DNA of 34,771 bases from Pelobacter sp. UBA5610. GTDB lineage: Bacteria > Desulfobacterota > Desulfuromonadia > Desulfuromonadales > Syntrophotaleaceae. Position 1 is the stretch's first letter. Each line of letters opens with the position of its first letter. The stretch is from positions 1 to 34,771 of the forward strand of contig DIKU01000088.1 of the NCBI GenBank assembly GCA_002424645.1. Direction: 5' to 3'. A program made the position numbers and the translations under genes. Positions 23,715 to 32,632 of this stretch are shown here, piece by piece. The notes beneath the pieces were generated by a model that was not told the DNA's origin, searched no databases, and worked only from the letters and a program-made list of their open reading frames with translations.

Positions 23715-24057
23715 GGTCTTCGTTCAGTTGACGTAAAAGACTATCGATACGATTGCCGTACTCCAGTGCTTTGTCAAACTCAAAAATCAGTTCAGGCACG
23801 TAGCGCAAACGCAACCGACGCGAAAGTTCGCGCCTTATAAAAGGCACTGCACTTTTGAGACCTTTCTGAGTCTCTGCCCTCTGCTTCTCATCACCATAAA
23901 CAGTATAGTGTACGCGCGCCAGATGCATATCGGGAGTAACGCTGACGCCCGTAATGGTTACAAAACCGATCCGCGGATCTTTAAGGCCCTTGAGGAGCAG
24001 CGCCGAAATTTCTTTTTGCAATTGTTCGCCGACGCGATGGGGACGTGGATGATCCAA
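23680..24057 (-). CDS. rbfA: 30S ribosome-binding factor A
   Basis: RbfA binds the 30S subunit and helps 16S rRNA maturation, particularly in the cold. The 125-residue protein has the KH-like fold and family sequences HRVGEQLQKEISALLLKGLKDPRIGFVTITGV and YVPELIFEFDKALEYGNRI. The start codon is TTG at 24057 with an AGGT motif seven bases upstream; no ATG or GTG is available before the conserved region. It starts nine bases after ylxP and overlaps nrnA at its end. Confidence 0.95.
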   Translation of the reverse strand: MDHPRPHRVGEQLQKEISALLLKGLKDPRIGFVTITGVSVTPDMHLARVHYTVYGDEKQRAETQKGLKSAVPFIRRELSRRLRLRYVPELIFEFDKALEYGNRIDSLLRQLNEDHARDENQSSDD

Positions 24058-24066
24058 ATTATCTAC

Positions 24067-24357
24067 CTATCCGTAATGAATGAGTTCAATGTCCTGACCG
24101 ATGATTTCGGCAAGACCAATGCGCTCTACTTCTTCAATCACCTTCTGCAAAACCTGATGTGCAGAATCTTCACTATTTTCAAGAATGGCGAATCCCAAGC
24201 CGGCGCGTTGCCATAGGTTCTGATGATCAGTCTCAGCACAACTTACAGGAAAACGTGCTCTACAACGGCCCAGAATACTTTTGACTACAGCACGCTTGTC
24301 TTTGAGACCCTGACTCCCATGGACCAGCAAATCGAGTCTCAAAACCCCGACAACCAT
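24067..24357 (-). CDS. ylxP: YlxP-like DUF503 protein
   Basis: The 96-residue protein matches DUF503 (MVVGVLRLDLLVHGSQGLKDKRAVVKSI, AETDHQNLWQRAGLGFA). YlxP proteins lie between infB and rbfA in many bacteria and are thought to act in ribosome or RNA metabolism; the molecular function is not settled. AAAGGAG lies six bases before the ATG. It sits 18 bases after infB in the same operon. Confidence 0.92.
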   Translation of the reverse strand: MVVGVLRLDLLVHGSQGLKDKRAVVKSILGRCRARFPVSCAETDHQNLWQRAGLGFAILENSEDSAHQVLQKVIEEVERIGLAEIIGQDIELIHYG

Positions 24358-24375
24358 GGAAGTCTCCTTTTAAAA

Positions 24376-27255
24376 TTAAAGAGATGTCTTTATCTCTTCC
24401 ATCTCGAAAACCTCTATAATGTCGCCGACCTTAATGTCATTATAGTTTTCAAGACTCAAACCGCATTCATAACCGCTCTGAACTTCACGGGCATCATCTT
24501 TAAAGCGTTTGAGAGATGCCAGTTTGCCTTCCCAAATGACAACATGGTCGCGAATAAGTCGAACCTGAGCATTGCGCAAAACTTTGCCGTCAGTGACATA
24601 GCAACCTGCGATAGTTCCCACCTTGGATACACTGAAGGTTTCACGAATCTCAACCTTGCCAAGAGCTTTTTCCCTCAAGGTCGGTGCAAGCAAGCCTTCC
24701 ATTGCATCGCGTATATCGTTCACAGCATCGTAAATAATGTTGTAAAACCGGATATCAACGCCTTCCACTTCAGACAAAGAGGCGGCCTTGGGTTCGGCAC
24801 GGACGTTAAACCCGATAATGATAGCATCGGACGCCGAAGCCAAAGAAACGTCACTTTCAATGATACCACCCACACCGGTGTGAATGACCACGAGACGACA
24901 GGCATCGGTAGATAGCTTGACAAGCGACTCACGAACAGCTTCAACCGAACCTTGAACATCGCCCTTGATGATAACCTTAAGCTCCTGCACTTCGCCTTGC
25001 TGAAGGCGGGCATACAGCTGTTCAAGAGAGATTTTGCTGGTGGTAGCCAGCTCTTGTTCGCGAATTTTCCGCTGTCTATGGGCAGCAACATCTTTGGCCG
25101 CTTTTTCCGTTTCGACAGCATGGAAAGTGTCCCCGGCGACAGGGGTGCCGGAAAGACCTGTAACCTCTACCGGGCAAGACGGTCCAGCCTCTTCAAGACG
25201 CTCACCGCGGTCATTGGTCATTGTCCGGACCCTGCCGAAATGCAACCCTGAAACAATAGGATCGCCGATGCGCAGCGTACCATCTTCAACCAGTACAGTT
25301 GCAACGGGTCCACGCCCACGATCGAGTCGGGCTTCGACAATGGCACCTTTAGCCCTCTTGTTAGGATTGGCCTTAAGATCAAGGACTTCAGCCTGAAGCA
25401 GAACCATTTCTAACAGACTATCCAGGTTGGTCCGGTTTTTGGCTGAAACTTCAACGAATATCGTATCGCCACCCCACTCTTCGGGAACCATCTCAAACTC
25501 GGTCAATTCCTGCTTGACGCGATCGGGATTGGCATCGGGCTTGTCCATCTTGTTGATGGCTACAACCATAGGTACGCCAGCAGCCTTGGAGTGATTTATC
25601 GCTTCCTTGGTCTGAGGCATGACACCATCATCCGCTGCAACCACCAATATAACGATGTCCGTAACCTTGGCACCACGTGCGCGCATCGAAGTAAAAGCTT
25701 CGTGGCCGGGAGTATCAAGGAATGTAATTTTCTGACCATCAACGGTGACGTCATAGGCGCCGATATGCTGTGTGATACCACCAGCTTCGCCATCGGTGAC
25801 ATTGGTAGTCCGAATAGCATCTAGCAAACTGGTTTTACCATGGTCAACGTGACCCATAATAGTTACAACCGGCGGACGAGGCAGTGCACCTTCGTCGCTG
25901 CCACCCTCTTCGATAATACCGGCGGTATCGACCAAAAGGTTTTCTTCGTCAAAAGCGACGTTCTCGACTTCGTAGTTAAACTCGGATGCCAGCAGGGCAG
26001 CGGTTTCAAAATCAAGAGGATGGTTAATTGTAACCATCTGACCCTGACGCATCAATTCCGTGATCAGATCTTTACTCTTGACCCCCATGCGCTTGGCCAG
26101 CTCACCGACAGTGATAACATCGCTGATGCGAATAATTCGCTTAATCGCCTTGGAGACGGTCACCTCGGTTTTCTTTTGAACCTTGGGACCCTTCTTTCCG
26201 CGACGTAAGCGCCGTTCATCACGATCTGGTTCGTACACTTCCCTACGACCGCGACGCGCCTTACCACCATCTTGCATTTCTTTATCTTTATCGTGGAAAC
26301 CGCCCTTACCCTTCTTGGCTTTTTTACCTCCACGAACTTCCTTGTCGGCCGCAGGACCGCCATCATGCGGAACCACAGAGGGTGGCGCAACATCCTTTAC
26401 CCTGGGTGCTGCGGATGGCGCACCGGGTGCCGGTCTGGCAGTTTTGGAGCGGTCCGGTCGTTCAGAACGTTCAGGACGTTCCGTGCGCTCAGGACGACCA
26501 CGATCGGACTTGCCGCGTTCAGGTCGTTCTCCACGCTCTTGTTTTTTGGGAGGAGGGGCCAGCGTCGACAACTCAACACGCCCGAGAATCTTGGCCCTAT
26601 TGGCCGTAGCTTTTTCAACTTTAGGTTTATCCTTGGTCACCGAAATATCAGCCGCTTCCGGCTGTCCTTCTATTTTATCGGCCGTTTTGGATGCTTCTAG
26701 CGTACCATTCTCCGGCTCTACATCAGCCACTGCGGAAGGTTTTTGTTCAACTGGGGGCTTTTCTTCGGCGACCGGTGTGATTTCAGTTTGCATTTCCGGC
26801 GCGGAGGGTGCCGGCGTTTCAGGTATCGTTTCTTGTACAGCCTCGATTATTTCTTTAGGCTCAACCACGGTGGTTGTTTCGACAGCGGGTTCCTGCACAG
26901 AAACCACAGGCGGCTGCTCCTCAATGGGTATTTCAGGCAGTTTCTCTTCCACAGATGGTTCTTCAACTGGGGCAGCCTCGTCAGCTCTTACCTCGTCAGC
27001 GGCCGCGGGGGGGAGCGACTGCTCAACCGGAGGGATTTCCTTGCGACGACGCCGAATGACTCCGGCAGTAATGCGCTGCTCTTCTACACGTTCGACTTTA
27101 CCTGGTGCACCTTCAAACTTCTCCAGGTCTTCCTCAGCCAGCACGCTCATATGACTTTTAACATCGATGCCGGCCTCTTGAAGCTTTTCCAACAACACTT
27201 TATTATCTAGTTCCATTTGTTGCGCTAACTCATATACCCGAATTTTTTTACCCAT
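24376..27255 (-). CDS. infB: Translation initiation factor IF-2
   Basis: IF-2 is the GTPase that brings initiator tRNA to the ribosome. The 959-residue protein is longer than E. coli IF-2 (890). Layout: an IF2 N-domain at 1-50 (KIRVYELAQQMELDNKVLLEKL), a Pro/Glu/Val-rich linker (about 70-215), a basic Arg/Pro/Glu-rich stretch (about 240-275, RPER-like units), a Gly/Lys-rich stretch, a second IF2 N-domain near 370-420, then the G domain with GHVDHGKT (468-475), DTPGHEAF and NKMDKP, and the C-domains. GGGGGAG lies four bases before the ATG. The ATG overlaps the ylxRQ stop by eight bases, so translation is coupled. Confidence 0.97.
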   Translation of the reverse strand: MGKKIRVYELAQQMELDNKVLLEKLQEAGIDVKSHMSVLAEEDLEKFEGAPGKVERVEEQRITAGVIRRRRKEIPPVEQSLPPAAADEVRADEAAPVEEPSVEEKLPEIPIEEQPPVVSVQEPAVETTTVVEPKEIIEAVQETIPETPAPSAPEMQTEITPVAEEKPPVEQKPSAVADVEPENGTLEASKTADKIEGQPEAADISVTKDKPKVEKATANRAKILGRVELSTLAPPPKKQERGERPERGKSDRGRPERTERPERSERPDRSKTARPAPGAPSAAPRVKDVAPPSVVPHDGGPAADKEVRGGKKAKKGKGGFHDKDKEMQDGGKARRGRREVYEPDRDERRLRRGKKGPKVQKKTEVTVSKAIKRIIRISDVITVGELAKRMGVKSKDLITELMRQGQMVTINHPLDFETAALLASEFNYEVENVAFDEENLLVDTAGIIEEGGSDEGALPRPPVVTIMGHVDHGKTSLLDAIRTTNVTDGEAGGITQHIGAYDVTVDGQKITFLDTPGHEAFTSMRARGAKVTDIVILVVAADDGVMPQTKEAINHSKAAGVPMVVAINKMDKPDANPDRVKQELTEFEMVPEEWGGDTIFVEVSAKNRTNLDSLLEMVLLQAEVLDLKANPNKRAKGAIVEARLDRGRGPVATVLVEDGTLRIGDPIVSGLHFGRVRTMTNDRGERLEEAGPSCPVEVTGLSGTPVAGDTFHAVETEKAAKDVAAHRQRKIREQELATTSKISLEQLYARLQQGEVQELKVIIKGDVQGSVEAVRESLVKLSTDACRLVVIHTGVGGIIESDVSLASASDAIIIGFNVRAEPKAASLSEVEGVDIRFYNIIYDAVNDIRDAMEGLLAPTLREKALGKVEIRETFSVSKVGTIAGCYVTDGKVLRNAQVRLIRDHVVIWEGKLASLKRFKDDAREVQSGYECGLSLENYNDIKVGDIIEVFEMEEIKTSL

Positions 27256-27895
27256 TAAACTCCCCCGCGAATTTGTTCAACCGTTCCAGCTCATTCTGAA
27301 TCGCAACGGCTAGCGAACCATATTTTAACGCGACTACGCCGCGTTCAGACTTACCAAGAAGACTTCCGAGAAGCTCCTTACTAAAGACGGGAAAACAAAC
27401 CACATTACTGCGATTTGCGGCCCTGTCCACCTTTTCGGCGATAGTCGGCGAAAGATCTGCGGCTCTTACCAACAACCCAAACTCTTTTCCGCACTGCAAT
27501 TCCGTCAAGACTTGACGCGTCCCGGAAACAACCTGACCAGCCTTGCGTGCCATGCCAATCAAGTCCAATGCTCTACATTGAGCTTGAGCGTGCAACACTT
27601 GCCACAGCTCACTTGCAGTAGGTCTGTCGCCCCCCCGAAGAGAGCGACATAATTGCCCACGCTTAACGGCAGACTCAATACACTCATAATCAAAGCATGT
27701 ATAAACGCCGCGGCCGGGCAATTTTTTCCGATAATCAACAACAACTTCACCTTGCGGGCTCAGAACATACCGCACCAAAAGGTCTTGGTCAAGGGACTTC
27801 CTGCAGCCGACGCAGGTGCGCTGAGGAGCATGTTTATCGTCGTTGCCCTGATCAGATTGATGAATCTTCGACCGGGCCTTCTTCATTTGAATCAC
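27248..27895 (-). CDS. Fused YlxR (DUF448)-YlxQ (L7Ae-like) RNA-binding protein
   Basis: In many bacteria nusA is followed by two small genes, ylxR and ylxQ, before infB. Here one 215-residue frame covers both: YlxR motifs RTCVGCRK (about residues 27-34), VRYVLSP and LPGRGVYTC (about 60-68), then from about residue 110 an L7Ae/L30e-type domain (LDLIGMARKAGQVVSGTRQVLTEL, LLVRAADLSP, VVCFPVFSKELLGSLLGK). Such proteins bind RNA. The start is uncertain: GTG at 27895 lies three bases after GGAGG, and ATG at 27886 twelve bases after it; both lie inside the 3' end of nusA. The stop overlaps the infB start. The fusion is supported by the continuous frame, with no internal stop or frameshift. Confidence 0.9.
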   Translation of the reverse strand: MIQMKKARSKIHQSDQGNDDKHAPQRTCVGCRKSLDQDLLVRYVLSPQGEVVVDYRKKLPGRGVYTCFDYECIESAVKRGQLCRSLRGGDRPTASELWQVLHAQAQCRALDLIGMARKAGQVVSGTRQVLTELQCGKEFGLLVRAADLSPTIAEKVDRAANRSNVVCFPVFSKELLGSLLGKSERGVVALKYGSLAVAIQNELERLNKFAGEFNG

Positions 27896-29066
27896 AATCC
27901 TCCGTAACCTCGTTTACCACGTCAGACAAAGACACGGAACCTGCTTCATCAGAAGTGCCGGTCTCGTCATTCGCGCCATCGGATGCAACATCGGCGGTTG
28001 AACCAGACAACCCCAATGCCTCTTTCGCGGCTTCGGCAGCGCGAGTCTCACTCTTTATATCAATATTCCAACCGGTTAACTTGGCCGCCAGACGGACATT
28101 TTGTCCTTTCTTGCCAATAGCCAGGGAGAGTTGATCATCGGGAACAATGACTTCAAGTGCCTGCTCATCGTTGTCCAGATAAATTTTAGAGACCTCTGCC
28201 GGCGCAAGTGCGGCGCAAACAAACCGCCCTACATCAGGCGACCAGGGAACAATGTCGATTTTTTCGCCACGCAGTTCAGAAACAACGTTCTGCACACGGG
28301 AACCCCGCATACCCACGCACGCGCCTACAGGATCGACATCGGGATCATAGGAGGCCACAGCGATCTTGGTACGACTACCCGCCTCACGTGCAACGGCTTT
28401 AATTTCAACGATACCCTCGGCAATCTCAGGAACCTCGAATTGAAACAGCGAGGCGACCAGGCCCGGATGGGTTCGTGATAAAATAATCTGAGGACCCTTT
28501 GTCGAGATTTTAACCTCGGAAATAAGCACACGCGCACGATCTCCCTGTCGGTAGTTCTCACGGGAAACCTGTTCACGGTGGGGCAAAAGCCCCTCGGTCA
28601 AACCTAGATCAACAATCAGATCCCCTCGCTCATAGCGTCGCACAATACCATTAACAAGTTCGCCAACACGGCCCTTGAACTCGTTATAGATTTTTTCGCG
28701 CTCTGCTTCGCGAACCTTCTGAATGATAACCTGTTTAGCGGTCTGGGCTGCAATGCGGCTGAAATTACCACTTTCTATTTTCATGCCGAGCGAATCGCCA
28801 ACCTCTACATCTTCGTCGATTTCGCGAGCCTCTTCAAGGTCGATCTCCTTATAGGAATCAACCACTTCATCGACAACGGTAACGAACTCAAAAAGCTCGA
28901 CTTCACCCAAATCGTCATTGAAGTGCGCTTCAAGGTCGCGGGTATTCCGGTATTTCTTATTGGCTGCGGAAAGAACGGCCGATTCGAGGGCTTCAACCAG
29001 AACGCCACGATCTATGCCCTTTTCCTTGACGACTTGCTCGATGATATGGTTAAGGTTTACCAACAT
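27852..29066 (-). CDS. nusA: Transcription termination/antitermination factor NusA
   Basis: NusA binds RNA polymerase and RNA to modulate pausing, termination and antitermination. The 404-residue protein has the N-terminal polymerase-binding domain (1-130), an S1 domain (about 135-200, GIVRRYERGDLIVDLG), and two KH domains (about 230-345; GMRGSRVQNVVSELRGEKID and AIGKKGQNVRLAAKLTGW). It lacks the two acidic helical repeats of E. coli NusA and ends instead in a Ser/Asp/Glu-rich tail of about 45 residues. GAGGGGG lies six bases before the ATG. Its last 44 bases overlap the ylxRQ gene. Confidence 0.96.
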   Translation of the reverse strand: MLVNLNHIIEQVVKEKGIDRGVLVEALESAVLSAANKKYRNTRDLEAHFNDDLGEVELFEFVTVVDEVVDSYKEIDLEEAREIDEDVEVGDSLGMKIESGNFSRIAAQTAKQVIIQKVREAEREKIYNEFKGRVGELVNGIVRRYERGDLIVDLGLTEGLLPHREQVSRENYRQGDRARVLISEVKISTKGPQIILSRTHPGLVASLFQFEVPEIAEGIVEIKAVAREAGSRTKIAVASYDPDVDPVGACVGMRGSRVQNVVSELRGEKIDIVPWSPDVGRFVCAALAPAEVSKIYLDNDEQALEVIVPDDQLSLAIGKKGQNVRLAAKLTGWNIDIKSETRAAEAAKEALGLSGSTADVASDGANDETGTSDEAGSVSLSDVVNEVTEDCDSNEEGPVEDSSI

Positions 29067-29149
29067 CTAAATCCCCCTCGATGCTTTTTTATAATCCGCA
29101 GATTCAGATCGAATAGCGGCCTATTTCGATAACGCCTGGCAGCGTTAAA

Positions 29150-29638
29150 TCAGAATTCGATTTCCAGATTGGCTTTGTCGATATCTTCGAGAGGTAATTC
29201 AACCCGAAAACCATTTTTTTCTTTCAACTCGATAATCACTTTTCCATCACAAAGACCACCGAGAACTCCGGTAAAGGTTTTTCGCCCTCGCCCCTTCCCT
29301 TCAACATCAACAGCAACGCGCGTCTTTATTTTGACCAAACGACCGGAAAAACGTTCGTAATCGCCAGGTTTAGTTAATGGGCGATCAAGACCGGGCGATG
29401 AAACCTCTAAATTATAGGCCGTATCAATCAGGTCTTCAACCTCAAGAAGGACGCTGACTTCACGACTGACTTCAGCGCAAACGTCCAGGGTTATCCCGCC
29501 GGGCTGATCAATAAAAAGCCGCAGAACCCAACCCTGCCCTTCCCTCTGGTATTCAAGATCCACAAGCTCACAACCCTTCTCATCAAGAACAGGGAGAAGC
29601 AGAGCCTGAACTTTTTCCAGAACTGTATTTTGCTTCAT
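29150..29638 (-). CDS. rimP: Ribosome maturation factor RimP
   Basis: RimP helps 30S subunit assembly. With the start at 29638 the protein has 162 residues, normal for the family, and matches it through GCELVDLEYQREGQGWVLRLFIDQPGGITLDVCAEVSREV, YNLEVSSPGLDRPL and FTGVLGGLCDGKVIIEL. The longer frame to 29728 runs back through a terminator hairpin and is unlikely. The chosen ATG has no ribosome binding site and lies about 23 bases after the T-tract of that terminator, which is unusual for the first gene of an operon. Confidence 0.92.
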   Translation of the reverse strand: MKQNTVLEKVQALLLPVLDEKGCELVDLEYQREGQGWVLRLFIDQPGGITLDVCAEVSREVSVLLEVEDLIDTAYNLEVSSPGLDRPLTKPGDYERFSGRLVKIKTRVAVDVEGKGRGRKTFTGVLGGLCDGKVIIELKEKNGFRVELPLEDIDKANLEIEF

Positions 29639-29661
29639 ACAAAAAACTTTCGCTGCTTGAA

Positions 29662-29687
29662 ATAAAAAAAGTGAGCTTAAAGCCCAC
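29662..29687 (-). terminator. Intrinsic terminator between the RNA methyltransferase gene and rimP
   Basis: GTGGGC/GCTCAC (29682-29687 with 29671-29676, one G-U pair, five-base loop) extends outward with AAA/TTT pairing and is followed on the minus strand by seven T residues. It ends the upstream unit, or acts as an attenuator if the rimP-nusA promoter lies before it. A weak candidate promoter, TTGCGT-17-TAACAA, lies between the methyltransferase gene and this hairpin. Confidence 0.8.
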
Positions 29688-29806
29688 TTTATCCGTAGTG
29701 AACGAACCTGACAGTAGATTGTTACCACGAAGTATCGAATAACGCAAGAAAAAAATAATTTTCAACCACTTGCGAGACATCCGGCATGCCGGTCTAAATG
29801 CTGGTA

Positions 29807-31102
29807 TCAGCCTCTTTCGAGCAAGGTAATACTTTCCGTGTGATGCGTCTGGGGAAAAAGATCAAAAGGCCGCGACCAGATGAGCCGGTATCCGCTGGTT
29901 AACAATATCTGCAAATCTCGTACAAGGGTCGGCGGATCACAGGAAACATAAACTATTTTGGCGGGTCGCACGGCAACCAACTCCCGGACGACATCGTAAG
30001 CACCGCTGCGCGGAGGGTCGAGCATGACAAGGTCCAAAGGCAGGTCGCTGCCATAGAGGGTCGCAGCCCCAAAAGCTTCCCTGGCAATGAAATCGACATT
30101 GACCACCTCATTCAGGCGAGCATTTAGTCGCGCCATTTCTATACTCTGGGGATATGCCTCAACTCCGATCAATTCTTGTGCAAGACGGGCTACGGGCAAA
30201 CTGAAATTACCCATACCACAAAAAAGATCCAACACCCTGCTCGGCGGGTCGGAAATCAGAGCGCCGACTACTTCCCGGATCATTGCACGATTCTGAGGTA
30301 AGTTGATCTGGGCGAATCCTCCGGGACCATAACCGAGACGAAGAACCGGAGTATCAACTTCGACAATTAACTCAAGAGGCCCGCATACATGCAGTGGCGC
30401 AACTTTACGATCCGGCTGAACAAAAACGGCCAACCCCGAGCCAGCGGCCTGCTGACACAGGTGGTCGACAAAATCATCAACATTTGAGGCGAGGCTGTGA
30501 ATAACGGCGCGTACGCGATCCTGATCATCAACCGCCAGATCGATTTGCGGTACCCGCTTCGCCCACTTGGTATTTGAAATCCATGTGCAAATCAGGTTTT
30601 TGGCATGGTTAATTGCCGGATGAACAATTGGGCAATTTGGAACCGGTATGACATGATGACTGCTGCGGCGATAAAAACCAACCTGAAAACCATTCGATGT
30701 ATTAACACATTTGAACTGAACCCGGCTTCGGTAGCCCCACTGCTGCGGAGACGGAACAATCGGCAACACCGACTCAGGTGCCACACCCAGCTTACGTACA
30801 AGAAAGTCCTTAAAAATCCTTTCCTTCCAGGCACATTGTTCCGAATAGGGAAGATGCTGCCATTGACACCCTCCACACTTGCCAAATACCGGGCAAGCAG
30901 GCGAAATACGAGCATCCGAAGGACCCAGCAAATGTTCGACCTGAGCTTCGACAAAACGTTTTTTTTGCCTGGAAATACGGCATCGCACCCGGTCGCCAGG
31001 CGCGGTGAGGGGCACAAACACCACCTTGCCATCATGATGGCCAATACCACTGCCACCGTATGCCAGAGATTCAATCAGCAAATCATCTATATAGTCAGCC
31101 AT
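29807..31102 (-). CDS. 23S rRNA (uracil-5-)-methyltransferase, RlmD/RumA-like, with TRAM domain and [4Fe-4S] site
   Basis: The 431-residue enzyme has an N-terminal TRAM domain (about 1-57), four cysteines placed as in E. coli RumA (C70, C76, C79 and C157), and a methyltransferase domain with motif I LDLFCGMGNFSLPVA, LDPPRSGAY and the catalytic cysteine in VYVSCDPPTLVRD. It transfers a methyl group from SAM to C5 of a uridine, in RumA U1939 of 23S rRNA; the exact site cannot be told from sequence. The start at 31102 (MADYIDDLLIE) lies eight bases after the trmJ stop. A longer frame with a GTG at 31156 overlaps trmJ and is less likely. Confidence 0.9.
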   Translation of the reverse strand: MADYIDDLLIESLAYGGSGIGHHDGKVVFVPLTAPGDRVRCRISRQKKRFVEAQVEHLLGPSDARISPACPVFGKCGGCQWQHLPYSEQCAWKERIFKDFLVRKLGVAPESVLPIVPSPQQWGYRSRVQFKCVNTSNGFQVGFYRRSSHHVIPVPNCPIVHPAINHAKNLICTWISNTKWAKRVPQIDLAVDDQDRVRAVIHSLASNVDDFVDHLCQQAAGSGLAVFVQPDRKVAPLHVCGPLELIVEVDTPVLRLGYGPGGFAQINLPQNRAMIREVVGALISDPPSRVLDLFCGMGNFSLPVARLAQELIGVEAYPQSIEMARLNARLNEVVNVDFIAREAFGAATLYGSDLPLDLVMLDPPRSGAYDVVRELVAVRPAKIVYVSCDPPTLVRDLQILLTSGYRLIWSRPFDLFPQTHHTESITLLERG

Positions 31103-31110
31103 CGGTTCGG

Positions 31111-31845
31111 CTACCCTTCTTTGCGCTGATTGTAAAGCCAATCCAGGCGACTCCACAACCCTCTCAGGATGCGTACTTCACGGTCATTAAGACCGGCGCG
31201 ACCGAAAATCCGGCGAAAACTACGCAAAATATGATCCGGATTTTGAGGATCAAGGAAACCGATATCCGTAAGGGTGGATCGCATATGCTGATACATCCCC
31301 TCCAGAACATCAATCGATGTGGTTTTTTTTCTACCGGAGGTTTTGCCGCTTGCGACAGCACGGATCCGGGCTGTTTCGTAGAGGCAAATGGAAACAGACT
31401 GCGCCAGATTCATCGATGGACAAGCATCATCGGTTGGGATGGTAACAAAACGTTGGCAGAGATCAAGCTCTGCAGTCTCCAACCCTTTGTCCTCCCGACC
31501 AAAAACCCACGCAACCCTACCCTCTACCGTAATCGGCGCAAATTCCCTGGCAGCATCATCGGGATGCAGAAAATCCTCACGGTATTTACCGAATCGGCGG
31601 GTTGTTCCAAAGGCCAGACTGCAATCGGCCAAAGCTGACTGCAAATCGGGATAGATACGTGCATTTTCGAGCAGAGAAAACGCCTTGACCGCCATCCTGC
31701 GCGCATCATCACTTAAATGGTCGGCCACCGGGTTGACCAGACGCAAATCGGAGAATCCGAAATTCATCATGGCTCGACATACGGATCCTATATTAAGCGG
31801 TCCCTGAGGTTCAACCAGAACCACGCAGAGATTGTCAGAGTTCAT
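31111..31845 (-). CDS. trmJ: tRNA 2'-O-methyltransferase TrmJ-like (SPOUT family)
   Basis: The 244-residue protein is a SpoU-type SPOUT methyltransferase: VVLVEPQGPLNIGSVCRAMMNFG (motif 1), VAWVFGREDKGLE (motif 2) and TDDACPSMNLAQSVSICLYE (motif 3, knot). The C-terminal extension of about 80 residues fits TrmJ (E. coli about 246), which methylates the ribose at position 32 of tRNA. AAAGGAA lies nine bases before the ATG. It lies between rsmE and the RlmD-like gene. Confidence 0.9.
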   Translation of the reverse strand: MNSDNLCVVLVEPQGPLNIGSVCRAMMNFGFSDLRLVNPVADHLSDDARRMAVKAFSLLENARIYPDLQSALADCSLAFGTTRRFGKYREDFLHPDDAAREFAPITVEGRVAWVFGREDKGLETAELDLCQRFVTIPTDDACPSMNLAQSVSICLYETARIRAVASGKTSGRKKTTSIDVLEGMYQHMRSTLTDIGFLDPQNPDHILRSFRRIFGRAGLNDREVRILRGLWSRLDWLYNQRKEG

Positions 31846-31896
31846 AACCGGAATTTCCTTTATCCATATTTGATTGCAAGCAGGCCATTTTTTTTG

Positions 31897-32610
31897 TCAG
31901 CCAAGATTCTCCAAAGCAAATTGCACGAGACTCACGCCGGCAATGGCTGCTGTTTCCGTACGCAGAATCCGCTGGCCCAGAGTAACGGGCTGAACCCCGG
32001 AGACTGAGGCCTGTTGCGTTTCCGCAAGGGAAAACCCTCCTTCTGGTCCCACAATAACCGCAACACTTGAAACTCCTGGTCGATGGAGAGCATCGCGTAA
32101 TCGCAGAGTCGTTTTCCCCTCGTAAAACATCAGGTTTAATTCCCAGCAAGCAGTTTCATCAAGAATTTCATCGAAGGTCATGACTGGGCCCAATTCTGGG
32201 ATATCGGGCCTGCGGCACTGTTTAGCAGCCCTTTTAACAATATCGGGCCATCGATGAGATTTCCGTTGTTTGGAGTCACGCGCTTCCAGAGTTGTAGAGT
32301 GTGACGACACAAAAGGAACGATACGATTCACCCCTAGCTCCACAGCTTTTTCCAACACCAACTCGAAACGTTCTTTCTCCGGCAAGGCTTGATAAAGAAC
32401 CAAAGGCACCGCTGTTTCGGGATTTGATGTAAGCATTTCAAACGGCACAACCTGACAAGGCCCCAGAAGACGTGCGCGAAAAACCGTATCATCCTGATCG
32501 ACAACGGTCAAAGCAGCCCCCGGCCTATACCCCCAAAAGGACAAGGCCCTGACCGCATTGGGCGGCAGGGCCACTTCCCTGTCGATAACGGCGGACTGTT
32601 CAAGCCGCAC
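31897..32610 (-). CDS. rsmE: 16S rRNA (uracil-1498-N3)-methyltransferase
   Basis: RsmE methylates U1498 of 16S rRNA. The protein shows family sequences PLVLYQALPEKERFELVLEKAVELGVNRIVPFVSSHS, RWPDIVKRAAKQCRRPDIPEL, IVGPEGGFSLAE and LGQRILRTETAAIAGV. A GTG start at 32610 gives 237 residues, the usual length; GGAGG lies about 16 bases upstream, which is long. The open frame to 32742 overlaps holC in another frame and is rejected. It lies 22 bases after holC. Confidence 0.93.
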   Translation of the reverse strand: MRLEQSAVIDREVALPPNAVRALSFWGYRPGAALTVVDQDDTVFRARLLGPCQVVPFEMLTSNPETAVPLVLYQALPEKERFELVLEKAVELGVNRIVPFVSSHSTTLEARDSKQRKSHRWPDIVKRAAKQCRRPDIPELGPVMTFDEILDETACWELNLMFYEGKTTLRLRDALHRPGVSSVAVIVGPEGGFSLAETQQASVSGVQPVTLGQRILRTETAAIAGVSLVQFALENLG

Positions 32611-32632
32611 GATACTCTGGGGGCCGCCTCCG

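Noticed and set aside
24223..24915. A 230-codon plus-strand frame opposite the ylxP-infB junction
   Set aside because: Antisense to the 3' end of infB and to ylxP; no family resemblance.
26183..27154. A 323-codon plus-strand frame opposite infB
   Set aside because: Ser/Thr/Gly-rich low-complexity translation that mirrors the Pro/Glu linker of IF-2; no domain and no ribosome binding site.
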